Part shown: positions 25,588 through 34,189 of the stretch, one piece after another
Layout of the letters: every line of letters begins with the position of its first letter
Numbering within the stretch: position 1 is the first letter of the stretch
NCBI GenBank assembly: GCA_963803775.1
Contig: CAWDNS010000002.1
Coordinates: forward strand, 434,001 to 498,000
Direction: 5' to 3'
DNA length: 64,000 bases
DNA from: JABCZH01 sp963803775
GTDB lineage: Bacteria; Acidobacteriota; Terriglobia; Terriglobales; Acidobacteriaceae
Position numbers and translations under genes: made by a program
The notes under the pieces: generated by a model
Told to the model about the DNA's origin: nothing
Databases searched by the model: none
What the model saw: only the letters and a program-made list of their open reading frames with translations

Positions 25588-26103
25588 GTGGATTCCCGAT
25601 CTCAGCAACTTCAGACCTCGGTAAGTACCTTGATTGATCGGGAAGCGGAACCCACAAACACGAATACGCCATTGATAGGGTTCCGTTTTCATCACATCGG
25701 GCTTGCCTGTCGCGACATTGAGAAAGAGGCGAGAGCGCTCCGGCTTTTGGGCTATGAGCTTGAAGGGCAGCACTTCATGGATCCGCTGCAGAAAATTCAT
25801 GGCTGTTTCCTGGTCGGACTTGGCCCCCGCATGGAACTGCTGGCCCCCGTTGACGAGTCTTCGCCGATTGTGTCGTGGCTGAACAAGGACGCCAAAATGT
25901 ATCATCAGGCCTACGAGGTCGCATCCATCGACACCGCGCTGAAAGCTCTGCGGACCCAGCACGCAGTGGTTGTTTCTCGGCCTAAACCCGCCGTCGCGTT
26001 TGGTGATCGTAAAGTCGCCTTTCTCCTACTTCCCAACAGTTTGTTGATTGAGTTGATCGAATGTCCAGGGTTGCAGGATGCGACTCAAGGGCCAGCGAGA
26101 TAG
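25588..26103 (+). CDS. VOC-family protein of the FkbH operon
   Basis: 171 residues from GTG 25588, with GAGG four bases upstream. The core starts FRFHHIGLACRDIEKEARAL, as in methylmalonyl-CoA epimerase-like VOC proteins, and continues HFMDPLQKIHGCFLVGLGPR. The second half keeps the metal-ligand pattern (MYHQAYEVASIDTALKAL, LLIELIEC). Substrate not known; VOC proteins of this type occur next to FkbH genes. The stop overlaps the next open frame by 26 bases, so it is the first gene of the operon. Confidence 0.75.
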   Translation: MDSRSQQLQTSVSTLIDREAEPTNTNTPLIGFRFHHIGLACRDIEKEARALRLLGYELEGQHFMDPLQKIHGCFLVGLGPRMELLAPVDESSPIVSWLNKDAKMYHQAYEVASIDTALKALRTQHAVVVSRPKPAVAFGDRKVAFLLLPNSLLIELIECPGLQDATQGPAR

Positions 26104-26893
26104 CGTTATGGGCACGCAGCCGTCTACATCCCGAAGCGACTCGAACTCGACTCGTTTCGTCACCATCAGTGTGGATGACGGAGATCCCCGGGATTTCCGT
26201 ACGGCGGAATTGCTTGACAAGTACGGACTGAAGGCCACTTTCTACATTCCTTCCCGGAATCCGGAACGTCCGGTGATGCCGGAAAACCAGATTCGCGAAC
26301 TTTCCGGTAGCTTTGAAATCGGCGCCCACACCATAAATCATCTGCCCTTGAAATCCATGCCGGAATCCCAGGCATGGCGTGAGATTTCAGAGAGCAAACA
26401 GTGGCTAGAAGACACACTCGGAACGCCGGCCGTATCGTTTTGTTATCCCCGCGGCAAGTTCAACAGCACTACTCCCGCTCTCATCAAGAAAGCCGGCTTT
26501 CTAGGCGCGCGTACTTGTCTTTACAACCTGCATACTTTTCCACGAAACCCGTTTTTGTGGGGATGCAGTACCCATGCTTATTCTCACAGTAAGACCATTC
26601 AACTGCGGCATGCAGTTTTGGAAGGCAACGTGCTCGGCCTCTTGAATTTTCTAAGTACTTATAAGGGCACTACCGATTGGCAACACCATTTCCAACATGC
26701 ATTAGATCACGTAGAGCAGCACGGGGGCATCGCTCACCTTTATCTTCACAGCTGGGAGATCGATGAACTGAAGCAATGGGACCGTCTGGAAGAGACTTTC
26801 GCAGCCATATCCCAGCGCCGCACATTTACAAAGGTGACAAACGGAAATCTGTTTCAACTTTGGAAGGCTGAACATGACCATGCAAGGAATTAA
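26078..26893 (+). CDS. polysaccharide deacetylase (NodB homology)
   Basis: 271 residues from ATG 26078, which overlaps the previous gene; ATG 26108 (MGTQPSTS) is an alternative start. NodB motifs: FVTISVDDGDPRDF (motif 1, Asp pair), GAHTINHLPL (motif 2, H-x3-H), FCYPRGKFN (motif 3) and HLYLHSWEID near the end (last motif). All catalytic positions are present, so an active metal-dependent N- or O-deacetylase is likely. No signal peptide is seen, so it acts in the cytoplasm, perhaps on a lipid-linked or nucleotide sugar. Its 3' end overlaps the acyl carrier gene. Confidence 0.85.
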   Translation: MRLKGQRDSVMGTQPSTSRSDSNSTRFVTISVDDGDPRDFRTAELLDKYGLKATFYIPSRNPERPVMPENQIRELSGSFEIGAHTINHLPLKSMPESQAWREISESKQWLEDTLGTPAVSFCYPRGKFNSTTPALIKKAGFLGARTCLYNLHTFPRNPFLWGCSTHAYSHSKTIQLRHAVLEGNVLGLLNFLSTYKGTTDWQHHFQHALDHVEQHGGIAHLYLHSWEIDELKQWDRLEETFAAISQRRTFTKVTNGNLFQLWKAEHDHARN

Positions 26894-27245
26894 GTCCATG
26901 GATACTCTCAACACACCTAAAAATGGCTCCAGCCGTATTGATCACGTATTGAAAGTGATCTACGAATCAGTCTCGGACCTGAACCTGCAACTGGCCCGGG
27001 AACAAAGGATTGAGCCGTCTCCCTCCACAGTTCTCTTCGGTGCCGGCGGCAGGCTGGACTCTCTGGGACTCGCCAATTTCATTGTGATTACCGAGCAGAA
27101 ACTCGATGATTCGTTTGGATTTCCCATCGATCTCACCGAAAACGATCCCTTCTCGCCGGCCACCGGTCACTTCCGGACCATCCATTCATTGGCGACCTAT
27201 ATCTCGGAATTGATATCAAGCAGACCGGAAGGCGCAGTACGATAA
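26874..27245 (+). CDS. acyl carrier protein
   Basis: 123 residues; GGAAGG lies six bases before ATG 26874. The phosphopantetheine attachment site is GGRLDSLGLANFIV, Ser about residue 63, preceded by helix 1 (DHVLKVIYESVSDLNLQLA) and followed by TIHSLATYISELI. It is longer than a housekeeping ACP because of a 25-residue N-terminal extension. It sits directly before the FkbH gene, which normally loads a glyceryl group onto such a carrier. Confidence 0.85.
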   Translation: MTMQGIKSMDTLNTPKNGSSRIDHVLKVIYESVSDLNLQLAREQRIEPSPSTVLFGAGGRLDSLGLANFIVITEQKLDDSFGFPIDLTENDPFSPATGHFRTIHSLATYISELISSRPEGAVR

Positions 27246-27251
27246 CCGGGG

Positions 27252-29030
27252 ATGGACCGTCCTCATAATAATTCCGCTCACGGCCAGAACGAGGCCGTGA
27301 ACCTGCACCTCATCTCCGATTTCAACCTCGATACTCTCGGACATTGCCTGGCCAACGATGATTCGTTGCCGCAGGTGGCCATCACCTCGGCGCCCTTTGG
27401 ACAGGTGTTCCCCGCCCTGCTTCAACCCCGTAACGAACCTTCAGATTTTGCCTTGGTTTGGACCTCGCCCGATAAGGTCATTCCTGCGTTCGAACAAGCC
27501 CTGCACTACGGCAAAATCGACGAAGACCACCTAACCTCTGAACTCAACGAGTTTGTCCATTCTCTGCAACAGGCACAGAATCATTTTCGCGCCATTTTCG
27601 TGGTTTCGTGGACCCTGCCGGCGTACCTTCGCGGGAACGGCCTTTTGAGCATGAGAAAGCACGGACCGAGGCGATTGCTGCTTCAGTTAAACCTCATGCT
27701 GGCGGAGAAACTGGAAGATAGCCCCAGCATCTACCTGCTTGATGCCCGGCGCTGGCTGGATGCGGGCGGAAAGAACCCCTATAGCCCGAAGCTATGGTAT
27801 TTAACCAAGAATCCGTTCCAGCTCCCGGTGCTTTCCGCGGCGGCTCGCGATTTGAAAGCGGCCATTTCCTCGGTGCTGGGGAATTCCAGAAAGCTGCTGG
27901 TGGTTGACTTGGACAACACGCTGTGGGGAGGCGTAGTGGGCGATCTTGGGTGGGAGAACCTAAGACTCGGAGGCCACGACTACGTTGGCGAAGCCTTTCT
28001 CGATTTCCAGCGCGCCATCAAGACCCTGCGCAATCGCGGCATCCTGCTGGCCATTGCCAGTAAGAACGAAGAAAGCGTTGCCCTCGAAGCCCTCACTAAA
28101 CATCCCGAGATGCTGCTTCGGCCGGAAGATTTTGCTGCCCGCCGAATCAACTGGAATGACAAGGCAGCCAATATCGCGGAACTGGCTGAGGAACTGAATC
28201 TCGGGCTTCAATCGGTCGTGTTCATCGACGACAGTCCCATCGAGCGTGCCCGGGTTCGGGAAGCGCTACCAGAAGTTTATGTTCCGGAATGGCCGGACGA
28301 CAAGACTCTATTCGCCAGCACCTTGGGCGAGTTGAACTGTTTCGACTCCGCCTACGCCACGGCCGAGGATTCCTCCCGGCACGCCATGTACGCGACCGAA
28401 GCCCAACGCAAGAGTTCCCGTGCCACCTTCAGCTCCGCCGAAGAGTGGCTGCTGTCATCCCAAACGGTGGTGAAGGTCGAAGAGTTTTGCGATGCGAACC
28501 GCGAGCGGGTGGTGCAGTTGCTGAATAAAACCAACCAGATGAATCTATCTACCCGGCGCTTATCCGCCCAGGAATTACAGAACTGGTTGCAACCAGACAA
28601 CCGGAAATTGTGGGCCTTCCGAGTCAGCGACCGGTTTGGGGATTCAGGCCTGACTGGCATCCTCAGTCTGGAGATTCAGTCGGGAGTCGCACACATCGTG
28701 GATTTTGTGCTCAGCTGTCGGGTCATGGGGCGCAATGTCGAGCGCGTGATGGTGGCTTGTGCCGCGCAACATAGTGCGGCCCTGGGATTGGAAGAGCTGC
28801 GCGCCCAGTACTTACCGACCGCCAAGAACCGGCCTTGTCTCGGGTTCTGGATCTCTTCCGGGTTTGCTCACCAGGAGCAGGACAATCTCTTTACCTGGTC
28901 TCTCCGTCAACCTTATCCCTTTCCGCCCGGTGTCGAAGTTCGCGGCTGGGCGTCTTCCGGTTCAGGCAATCCCCAGATGCCGGGATCGCTTGACCCTCGC
29001 GATCCCACGCTTCCCGTGCTCACGCGTTAG
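27252..29030 (+). CDS. FkbH-like HAD-IIIC protein (glyceryl-ACP synthase type)
   Basis: 592 residues, six bases after the ACP stop. Three parts: an N-terminal region of about 200 residues with a Rossmann/SGNH-like look; the HAD-IIIC domain with LLVVDLDNTLWGGVVGDLG near residue 217, AIASKNEESV and VFIDDSPIERARV; and a C-terminal GNAT-like domain (DRFGDSGLTGILSLEI, CRVMGRNVERVMVA). Known FkbH proteins take 1,3-bisphosphoglycerate, remove a phosphate and load the glyceryl group onto an ACP thiol. All of this is present, with the ACP next door, so the same reaction is expected here. Confidence 0.9.
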   Translation: MDRPHNNSAHGQNEAVNLHLISDFNLDTLGHCLANDDSLPQVAITSAPFGQVFPALLQPRNEPSDFALVWTSPDKVIPAFEQALHYGKIDEDHLTSELNEFVHSLQQAQNHFRAIFVVSWTLPAYLRGNGLLSMRKHGPRRLLLQLNLMLAEKLEDSPSIYLLDARRWLDAGGKNPYSPKLWYLTKNPFQLPVLSAAARDLKAAISSVLGNSRKLLVVDLDNTLWGGVVGDLGWENLRLGGHDYVGEAFLDFQRAIKTLRNRGILLAIASKNEESVALEALTKHPEMLLRPEDFAARRINWNDKAANIAELAEELNLGLQSVVFIDDSPIERARVREALPEVYVPEWPDDKTLFASTLGELNCFDSAYATAEDSSRHAMYATEAQRKSSRATFSSAEEWLLSSQTVVKVEEFCDANRERVVQLLNKTNQMNLSTRRLSAQELQNWLQPDNRKLWAFRVSDRFGDSGLTGILSLEIQSGVAHIVDFVLSCRVMGRNVERVMVACAAQHSAALGLEELRAQYLPTAKNRPCLGFWISSGFAHQEQDNLFTWSLRQPYPFPPGVEVRGWASSGSGNPQMPGSLDPRDPTLPVLTR

Positions 29031-29130
29031 CCAGGAGTTGGCGCAAGTATATTTCCCATCGCTGCCGACATGTCGTATTATGTCCTAGCGTTCGCGCGTT
29101 GTTTTCATCCTGGCCTGCCCAAAGAAAGTA

Positions 29131-30279
29131 TTGGCTTCTGTTCTCGTGACCACAAGCAATGGCATCGGCAGCGCAGAATCAACGCCCCAGCTGCGTAAAG
29201 CAGCGTTCAGTGATTATCAGCAGATTGCCGCGTTAGGTTCTCAGTACGGTCTGGGCAAGGAAACCTACGACGAGTGGGCTCACCTGTGGGCAAGTAATCC
29301 GGTCCTCCGCCGGGTGCCGGACTGCCCTATGGGTTGGGTTTTCGAGAGGGAAGATCACCAGATTGTTGGCCACCTTGCGAATGTCCCACTCGCCTACCAA
29401 CTGGGCAAGCAAAAGCTGATCGCGTGCGCGAGTCGTTCGGTGATGGTGGATCCGCGATACCGCAGTTATTCATTCCAGCTCTTAAGCCAATTCTTCCGCC
29501 AGAAACAAGTTGATCTGTTTCTCGCCACCACGGTCAACGCGCAAGCCACAAAGTTGTACGAAGTGTTTCGCGCTTTGCGGGTTCCGGCGGGAACCTGGGA
29601 CAATTCGGCGTTTTGGATTACCAACTATCCAGGCTTTAGTGCCAGCGTCTTGAAGATGAAAGCCCTGCCTGGGGCCAAAGCCTTGAGTTACCCAACGGGC
29701 GCCGGTTTGTGGGCTCGGGATGTGGTGGTGGGTAGATTCTTCAAGACTCGAGGCAAGAGCGTCGAGCCGGATTTTTGCACTGGCTTCGATGACCGCTTTC
29801 AGGTTTTTTGGCAGGAGTTGTGCGAACGCTATCCTAAGCGTTTGCTCGCCGATCGTTCAAGAGAGGCGCTGGAGTGGCATTTCAAGCCCGCCTTGGCGAA
29901 GAATTGGACTTGGATACTCACCCTCAGCCAGGGTTCTCAACTGACTGCCTACGCGATCTTCCTACGGCAGGATAATCCCGAGCACAGGCTGACCCGCATG
30001 CGCATTGTGGACTTCCAAACCCTCCAGGGTCAGAATGAGTTGCTGCGCCCTCTGCTTGCGAGTGCATTAGAGCGCTGCCGGCAAGAACGTATTCATATGC
30101 TGGAAGCCTCCGGCTTTTCCGCGGAGAAACAAAGTGTCATTGAAAGTCTTTCTCCCTGCGGGCGAAATCTCGACGCCTGGCGTTATTTCTACAAGGCGGC
30201 ACAACCAGCATTAGCCGAACAACTCAAAGATCCGGCAGCTTGGGATCCATCCTGTCTCGACGGTGATGCCAGCCTCTAA
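29131..30279 (+). CDS. GNAT-type acyltransferase of the FkbH operon
   Basis: 382 residues from TTG 29131; GTG 29146 is another possible start. The N-terminal part is GNAT-like (LRKAAFSDYQQIAAL, GWVFEREDHQIVGHLANVPL, RSVMVDPRYRSYSFQLLSQF, LFLATTVNAQATKLYEVF). A long C-terminal region of about 200 residues carries a second fold of similar type. This size and layout fit amino-acyl or N-acyltransferases rather than small acetyltransferases. Given an adjacent ACP and FkbH, an ACP-bound acyl donor is a reasonable guess. Confidence 0.65.
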   Translation: MASVLVTTSNGIGSAESTPQLRKAAFSDYQQIAALGSQYGLGKETYDEWAHLWASNPVLRRVPDCPMGWVFEREDHQIVGHLANVPLAYQLGKQKLIACASRSVMVDPRYRSYSFQLLSQFFRQKQVDLFLATTVNAQATKLYEVFRALRVPAGTWDNSAFWITNYPGFSASVLKMKALPGAKALSYPTGAGLWARDVVVGRFFKTRGKSVEPDFCTGFDDRFQVFWQELCERYPKRLLADRSREALEWHFKPALAKNWTWILTLSQGSQLTAYAIFLRQDNPEHRLTRMRIVDFQTLQGQNELLRPLLASALERCRQERIHMLEASGFSAEKQSVIESLSPCGRNLDAWRYFYKAAQPALAEQLKDPAAWDPSCLDGDASL

Positions 30280-30312
30280 GTACAGTTCTTCGTTCTCGCG
30301 ATCTTCAACCGT

Positions 30313-31074
30313 ATGTCACGAATCAAACTCCTGGTAAAGCAATCCCTCTTTCCCCTGCGGCACGTCTTTCCTCGGCAACCTTTTCGGGACAAGCCAATCT
30401 CCTCCTGGCCTGGAATTCTGGGAGTGGTTCACGACATACGTGTGCCCCGCGGTGTGCATCCCCAGCCCTTTTCCTCGCCGGCCGGGTACTCCAACATCAA
30501 TATTATTCTTGCCCTGGTCGAGAAAGTGGCTTCGGTTCGGGGAGACCTGGCCGAGTGCGGAGTCTTCCGCGGCTCAACTCTGGTGCCGACGGCAATCTTC
30601 CTGCAACAGAAGAAAATCAACAAGCATGTTTTTGGCTTCGACTCTTTCCAGGGATTCGACGAGTCTGTAGAAAAAGACATCGCGCTCGGCGGCAGCAAAG
30701 ATGAGCAACGAAAAGTGGGGGGCTTTTCGGAAACCTCGGAAGAGCTGGTGGGCGGCAAGCTGCGCCTTTTTAGGGTGGAGCAAGGCGTGACCCTGGTACC
30801 GGGATACTTCCGTGACTCGCTGACTGCCTGCGCCAGCAACCGCTTTTCATTTGTTCACCTGGATTGCGATACTTACGATTCCTACAAAGAGTGCCTTTCC
30901 TTTTTCTATCCTCGCTTGAATCGGGGAGGGATCATACTGTTTGATGAATATAATGATCCCGCCTGGCCGGGCTGCAATCTGGCGATCGACGAATACCTGG
31001 CCGACAAGCCGGAGAAGCCGCAACGCATCGAGCGCGACAATTTCCAGAAGTTCTACATCGAGAAAGTGACGTAA
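30313..31074 (+). CDS. TylF/MycF-type O-methyltransferase
   Basis: 253 residues. TylF pattern: GDLAECGVFRGSTLVPTAIF (SAM site), VFGFDSFQGFDESVEKD, FVHLDCDTYDSYKECLSFFY with metal-binding Asp residues, and GGIILFDEYNDPAWPGCNLA. These enzymes methylate sugar or polyol hydroxyls with Mg2+ and SAM. It is the last gene of the operon; a strong terminator lies 29 bases downstream. No clear ribosome site, so translation may be coupled. Confidence 0.85.
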   Translation: MSRIKLLVKQSLFPLRHVFPRQPFRDKPISSWPGILGVVHDIRVPRGVHPQPFSSPAGYSNINIILALVEKVASVRGDLAECGVFRGSTLVPTAIFLQQKKINKHVFGFDSFQGFDESVEKDIALGGSKDEQRKVGGFSETSEELVGGKLRLFRVEQGVTLVPGYFRDSLTACASNRFSFVHLDCDTYDSYKECLSFFYPRLNRGGIILFDEYNDPAWPGCNLAIDEYLADKPEKPQRIERDNFQKFYIEKVT

Positions 31075-31102
31075 GCACCACCCGCTTCGAGTATGACTAC
31101 GC

Positions 31103-31135
31103 AGCCCGGACTAATGTCCGGGCTTTTTCCTTTTA
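31103..31135 (+). terminator. Rho-independent terminator of the FkbH operon
   Basis: A 9-bp stem (AGCCCGGAC / GTCCGGGCT) with a TAAT loop is followed by TTTTCCTTTT. It closes the six-gene plus-strand unit. Confidence 0.9.
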
Positions 31136-31199
31136 AGAACCCTCGCCTGAGATTTACTGTTCCGTCTGTCACATGCCCGGCCACTGGCGTCCCGCCAAT

Positions 31200-32678
31200 C
31201 TAGGGCTTGCTCAAGCTCCTGATTTGATCGTGCTGGTCGGCTGAGCCAGCAGCCGCGGCGGTCGAGCTCTGCAGGAAAACTCCCGTCCCGGGCTGAAGCG
31301 TAAGGGCAAAATCAAATCTACCGTCGTTATTGAAGTCTGCGGTGGCTAAAGAACACGGATATTCGCATCGAGGTGGAGTGTAACTCATAGGGTTCTCAAA
31401 TGTGCCGTCGCCGTTGCCCAGGTATACGCTCACAGCTTCGGAAAAGCCTCCAAAAAGGAGAACGTCCAACTTGCCATCGCCGTTGAAATCGGCAAGGGCC
31501 ATACTGGTGACACTGTTGTAGCCCGTACCCAGGCAGGAACCCTGCGTGAAGGTGCCGTCGCCGTTGCCGTAGAGCGTGCAAATGCCGTCGGTGACGAGAT
31601 CGAGTTTGCCATCGCCATTCAGGTCAGCGGCGAAAATGTTGGTCGATGGGTTGGTAGTTGAGTATCGAACAGGTGTCTGAAAGGTTCCATCCCCGTTGCC
31701 CAACGCTACCCAAACGCCATTTCCACCCTCCGGATACGGCGTTCCGGCCAACGCCAGATCGAGTTTGCCATCGCCGTTAAAATCTCCGACTGCGGCGCCT
31801 GCCCCGCCAACATCGGTAAAGGTTTGAGACAAAGTGAGATTGGACGACAAGTCGGTCAGGTAGATGTTGGTTTCCGGTTCTGGATAGGCCGGAATAGCGC
31901 CAGTGGTGATCAGGTCCACCAAGCCGTCACCCGTAAGGTCTCCAAAGGCCACCGCGTTGTAGATATAAGTCTGTAATCCGTGCGTCTCGCGAAACGTTCC
32001 ATCGCCATTCCCCAGCAATACATATCCGAACGTGGGATCGCTACCGTCACCATCGGTTTCGTTCAAAGCGAGATCCAGATTTCCGTCGCCGTTTAGATCT
32101 CCAACCAAGGTGGAAAAGATGTAGCAGCATAAAGGGCCGTCATGGCGAGCAAGCGTCTGAATGCGTGTACCAAATGTTCCATCGCCGTTGCCGGGATACA
32201 TGTTCACATACTCGCGGTTGTGGCCTTCAGCCGCCACCGCGATATCCATCTTGCCGTCACCGTTAAAGTCGCCGGCGGCCAAGGGTCCGATGCGCGAGAC
32301 TCCGCCATGGAGAGCCACCGTAAGAGTCGACGAACTTGTACGAACTGGGAAGTACACCAGGTTGGAGCTTCCGCCTCGGGCTCCCGGGTTTCGCACAGTG
32401 ACGGCGGCCATTGTCGCGTCAGCGATATCAGCAGCGCTGATCGCAGCTTGCAATTGACTACTGGAAATAACCTCGGTAGACCGCGGCGAGCCATTCCACT
32501 GCACGGTGGCGCCTGCCACAAATCCCGTGCCGTTGACTGTTAGGGTAAACCCACCGCTTCCAGGTGCGGCGCTTTCCGGCACCAGAGGCGCATTTATTAG
32601 AGGCGTCGGATTGGACCGAGCGAACATGGTTGAACCAACCAACATTGCCACGAGGGCTAACTGAAAAATGCGATTCAT
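31200..32678 (-). CDS. secreted FG-GAP/VCBS-repeat protein with an IPT/TIG domain
   Basis: 492 residues from ATG 32678 (AGGAG seven bases upstream). Signal peptide residues 1-20. Then an IPT/TIG-like immunoglobulin domain (GGFTLTVNGTGFVAGATVQW ... VRNPGARGG). The rest is six or seven FG-GAP/VCBS repeats with calcium-type loops such as DFNGDGKMDIAV, DLNGDGNLDLAL and the recurring LGNGDGTF. Probably an extracellular, calcium-stabilised propeller for adhesion or binding. Confidence 0.9.
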   Translation of the reverse strand: MNRIFQLALVAMLVGSTMFARSNPTPLINAPLVPESAAPGSGGFTLTVNGTGFVAGATVQWNGSPRSTEVISSSQLQAAISAADIADATMAAVTVRNPGARGGSSNLVYFPVRTSSSTLTVALHGGVSRIGPLAAGDFNGDGKMDIAVAAEGHNREYVNMYPGNGDGTFGTRIQTLARHDGPLCCYIFSTLVGDLNGDGNLDLALNETDGDGSDPTFGYVLLGNGDGTFRETHGLQTYIYNAVAFGDLTGDGLVDLITTGAIPAYPEPETNIYLTDLSSNLTLSQTFTDVGGAGAAVGDFNGDGKLDLALAGTPYPEGGNGVWVALGNGDGTFQTPVRYSTTNPSTNIFAADLNGDGKLDLVTDGICTLYGNGDGTFTQGSCLGTGYNSVTSMALADFNGDGKLDVLLFGGFSEAVSVYLGNGDGTFENPMSYTPPRCEYPCSLATADFNNDGRFDFALTLQPGTGVFLQSSTAAAAGSADQHDQIRSLSKP

Positions 32679-32974
32679 AAACTTTCTCCTAAAAGGATTT
32701 AAGCCGTAGCACAACCAAAGTCCGGCAAGTGATGTGAGTGCAATTGTCTTTCATGGCCCCGCCTAAGCGAGGAAAAATTAAGAGAAGCAGGAAGGGGGCG
32801 CATGTCGATCTCCTTACGAGCCCAGCTACAGTGTCCAGCGTCAACCTGGGGGAGGGAGGGAACGCGGGATAACGGGGAAGTTTGTCACACCCAAAGCGAC
32901 TGGTCAAGGCCAATTTCCCACTGATATGACCCTATAATTCTCAATGGTGACACTGCGTGAATCGCGAAAGGTAG

Positions 32975-33790
32975 TTGAAAAAGAGGATGGGTAAATACGT
33001 TCAGGCATGGATCCCGCTGACAAAGAGACCTGGATTCTTCACCCTGCTCATGGTCCTCTTCGGAGTTGTTGTCCCCGTATTTGCCCAAGGTGGCCCGCCC
33101 TTCTACACCAATGATCCCGGCACGCCCGGCCATCTCAATTGGGAGATCAATCTCGGGTACATGCCTTTTTACTACAGTAATCAGTCCGTCTCCCACACTC
33201 CTGACGTTGACATCAACTTCGGCATAGGCGATCGCATCCAACTCACTTACGAGAATGCCTGGTTACGCGCGCAAAACCCCTCTGCCGCGACTGAGTTTGG
33301 CCTGGGGCAATCCAATCCCGGTGTTAAATGGCGTTTCTACGACGCCGGGGAATCCGGCCTTTCGGTTTCGGTCTTCCCGCAATTTTTTCTTAATAACCCC
33401 AATGACGCTGTCCGGCGCGGGATCACTCCCCGCACCGATACTTTCCTGCTGCCCTTCGAATTCTCCAAGAAATTTGGCCCCATCGATGTGGACTACGAAA
33501 TCGGCTATGAGGCTATCCATAAAGGACCGGACGCCTGGCTCACTGGCCTCGTCGTCGGCCATGAATTCTCTTCCAAGCTCGAACTCGACATGGAGCTTTA
33601 TTCTCAGGGCAGCTTCCATCCTTCCGCCTACCAGCCCACCATAGACTTTGGAGGGCGCTACAAAATCCATCGCCCAGTGATCCTTCTTTTTATGGCCGGA
33701 CGCAGCTTGGAACCCACCAGCACTAATCAGTCCTACTTCGTCGGCTATTTCGGAATTCAGCTCCTGCTGCCTTCGAAGTCTTACAAATAA
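32975..33790 (+). CDS. outer-membrane beta-barrel protein
   Basis: 271 residues from TTG 32975 (GAAAGG just upstream); ATG 32987 is an alternative. After a signal peptide ending near FGVVVPVFAQ the sequence alternates short polar/aromatic strands (WEINLGYMPFYYSN, DRIQLTYENAWLRA, GVKWRFYD, LSVSVFPQFFLN, VDYEIGYEA, YFVGYFGIQLLLP), typical of a transporter-like or alginate-export-like outer-membrane barrel. C-terminal residue is Lys, not the classical Phe. Substrate unknown. Divergent from the FG-GAP gene. Confidence 0.7.
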   Translation: MKKRMGKYVQAWIPLTKRPGFFTLLMVLFGVVVPVFAQGGPPFYTNDPGTPGHLNWEINLGYMPFYYSNQSVSHTPDVDINFGIGDRIQLTYENAWLRAQNPSAATEFGLGQSNPGVKWRFYDAGESGLSVSVFPQFFLNNPNDAVRRGITPRTDTFLLPFEFSKKFGPIDVDYEIGYEAIHKGPDAWLTGLVVGHEFSSKLELDMELYSQGSFHPSAYQPTIDFGGRYKIHRPVILLFMAGRSLEPTSTNQSYFVGYFGIQLLLPSKSYK

Positions 33791-33884
33791 GGCCTTTGAT
33801 CTGATAGGTGGCACAGCGAGAAACCGCCGGGAGTGGATAGCAGATCCAAATTACATATCTGCCTGAGATTTAGAGCAACAATTC

Positions 33885-33961
33885 TGGTGGGCAGTGCAGG
33901 ACTCGAACCTGCGACCTCCTGCTTGTAAGGCAGGCGCTCTAACCAGCTGAGCTAACCGCCC
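33885..33961 (-). tRNA. tRNA-Val (anticodon TAC)
   Basis: The minus strand starts GGGCGGT and ends ACTGCCC plus ACCA, so CCA is encoded. The anticodon stem-loop is CCTGC CTTACAA GCAGG (anticodon TAC). D loop AGCTGGTTA and T arm AGGTTCGAGTCCT are canonical. Confidence 0.95.
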
Positions 33962-34078
33962 CTCGCTCCCGGCCATCCCACGCCGTGGGAGCATTGTGAA
34001 GGATGAGAAGCGCTTCTGCGGACTGCTTGCAGTATATGTCAGCCTTGGAGCGTGGGCAAACACGAAGCCGTCAGAATT

Positions 34079-34109
34079 CAGCACTCAGCCGTCAGCACTC
34101 AGCATTCAG
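34079..34109. repeat. CAGCACTCAGCATTCAG-type short repeat
   Basis: Near-tandem copies of CAGCACTCAG(C) with one CATTCAG variant. A complementary stretch built of the same words (GCTGAATGCTGAGTGCTGAG) occurs at 39759-39797. A matching ATTGCTGACTGCTGACGG follows at 34153-34170. Intergenic in both places; role unknown. Confidence 0.7.
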
Positions 34110-34189
34110 TCAACAGGCCTTTTTGAGTCCACGGCCAAGTCCTGGCTGGCTGATTGCTGACTGCTGACGGCATCCTGCTATCCTGTCGC

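Noticed and set aside
25588..31074. The FkbH operon as part of a polyketide synthase cluster
   Set aside because: No ketosynthase, acyltransferase or condensation domain occurs in the flanking 10 kb visible here.
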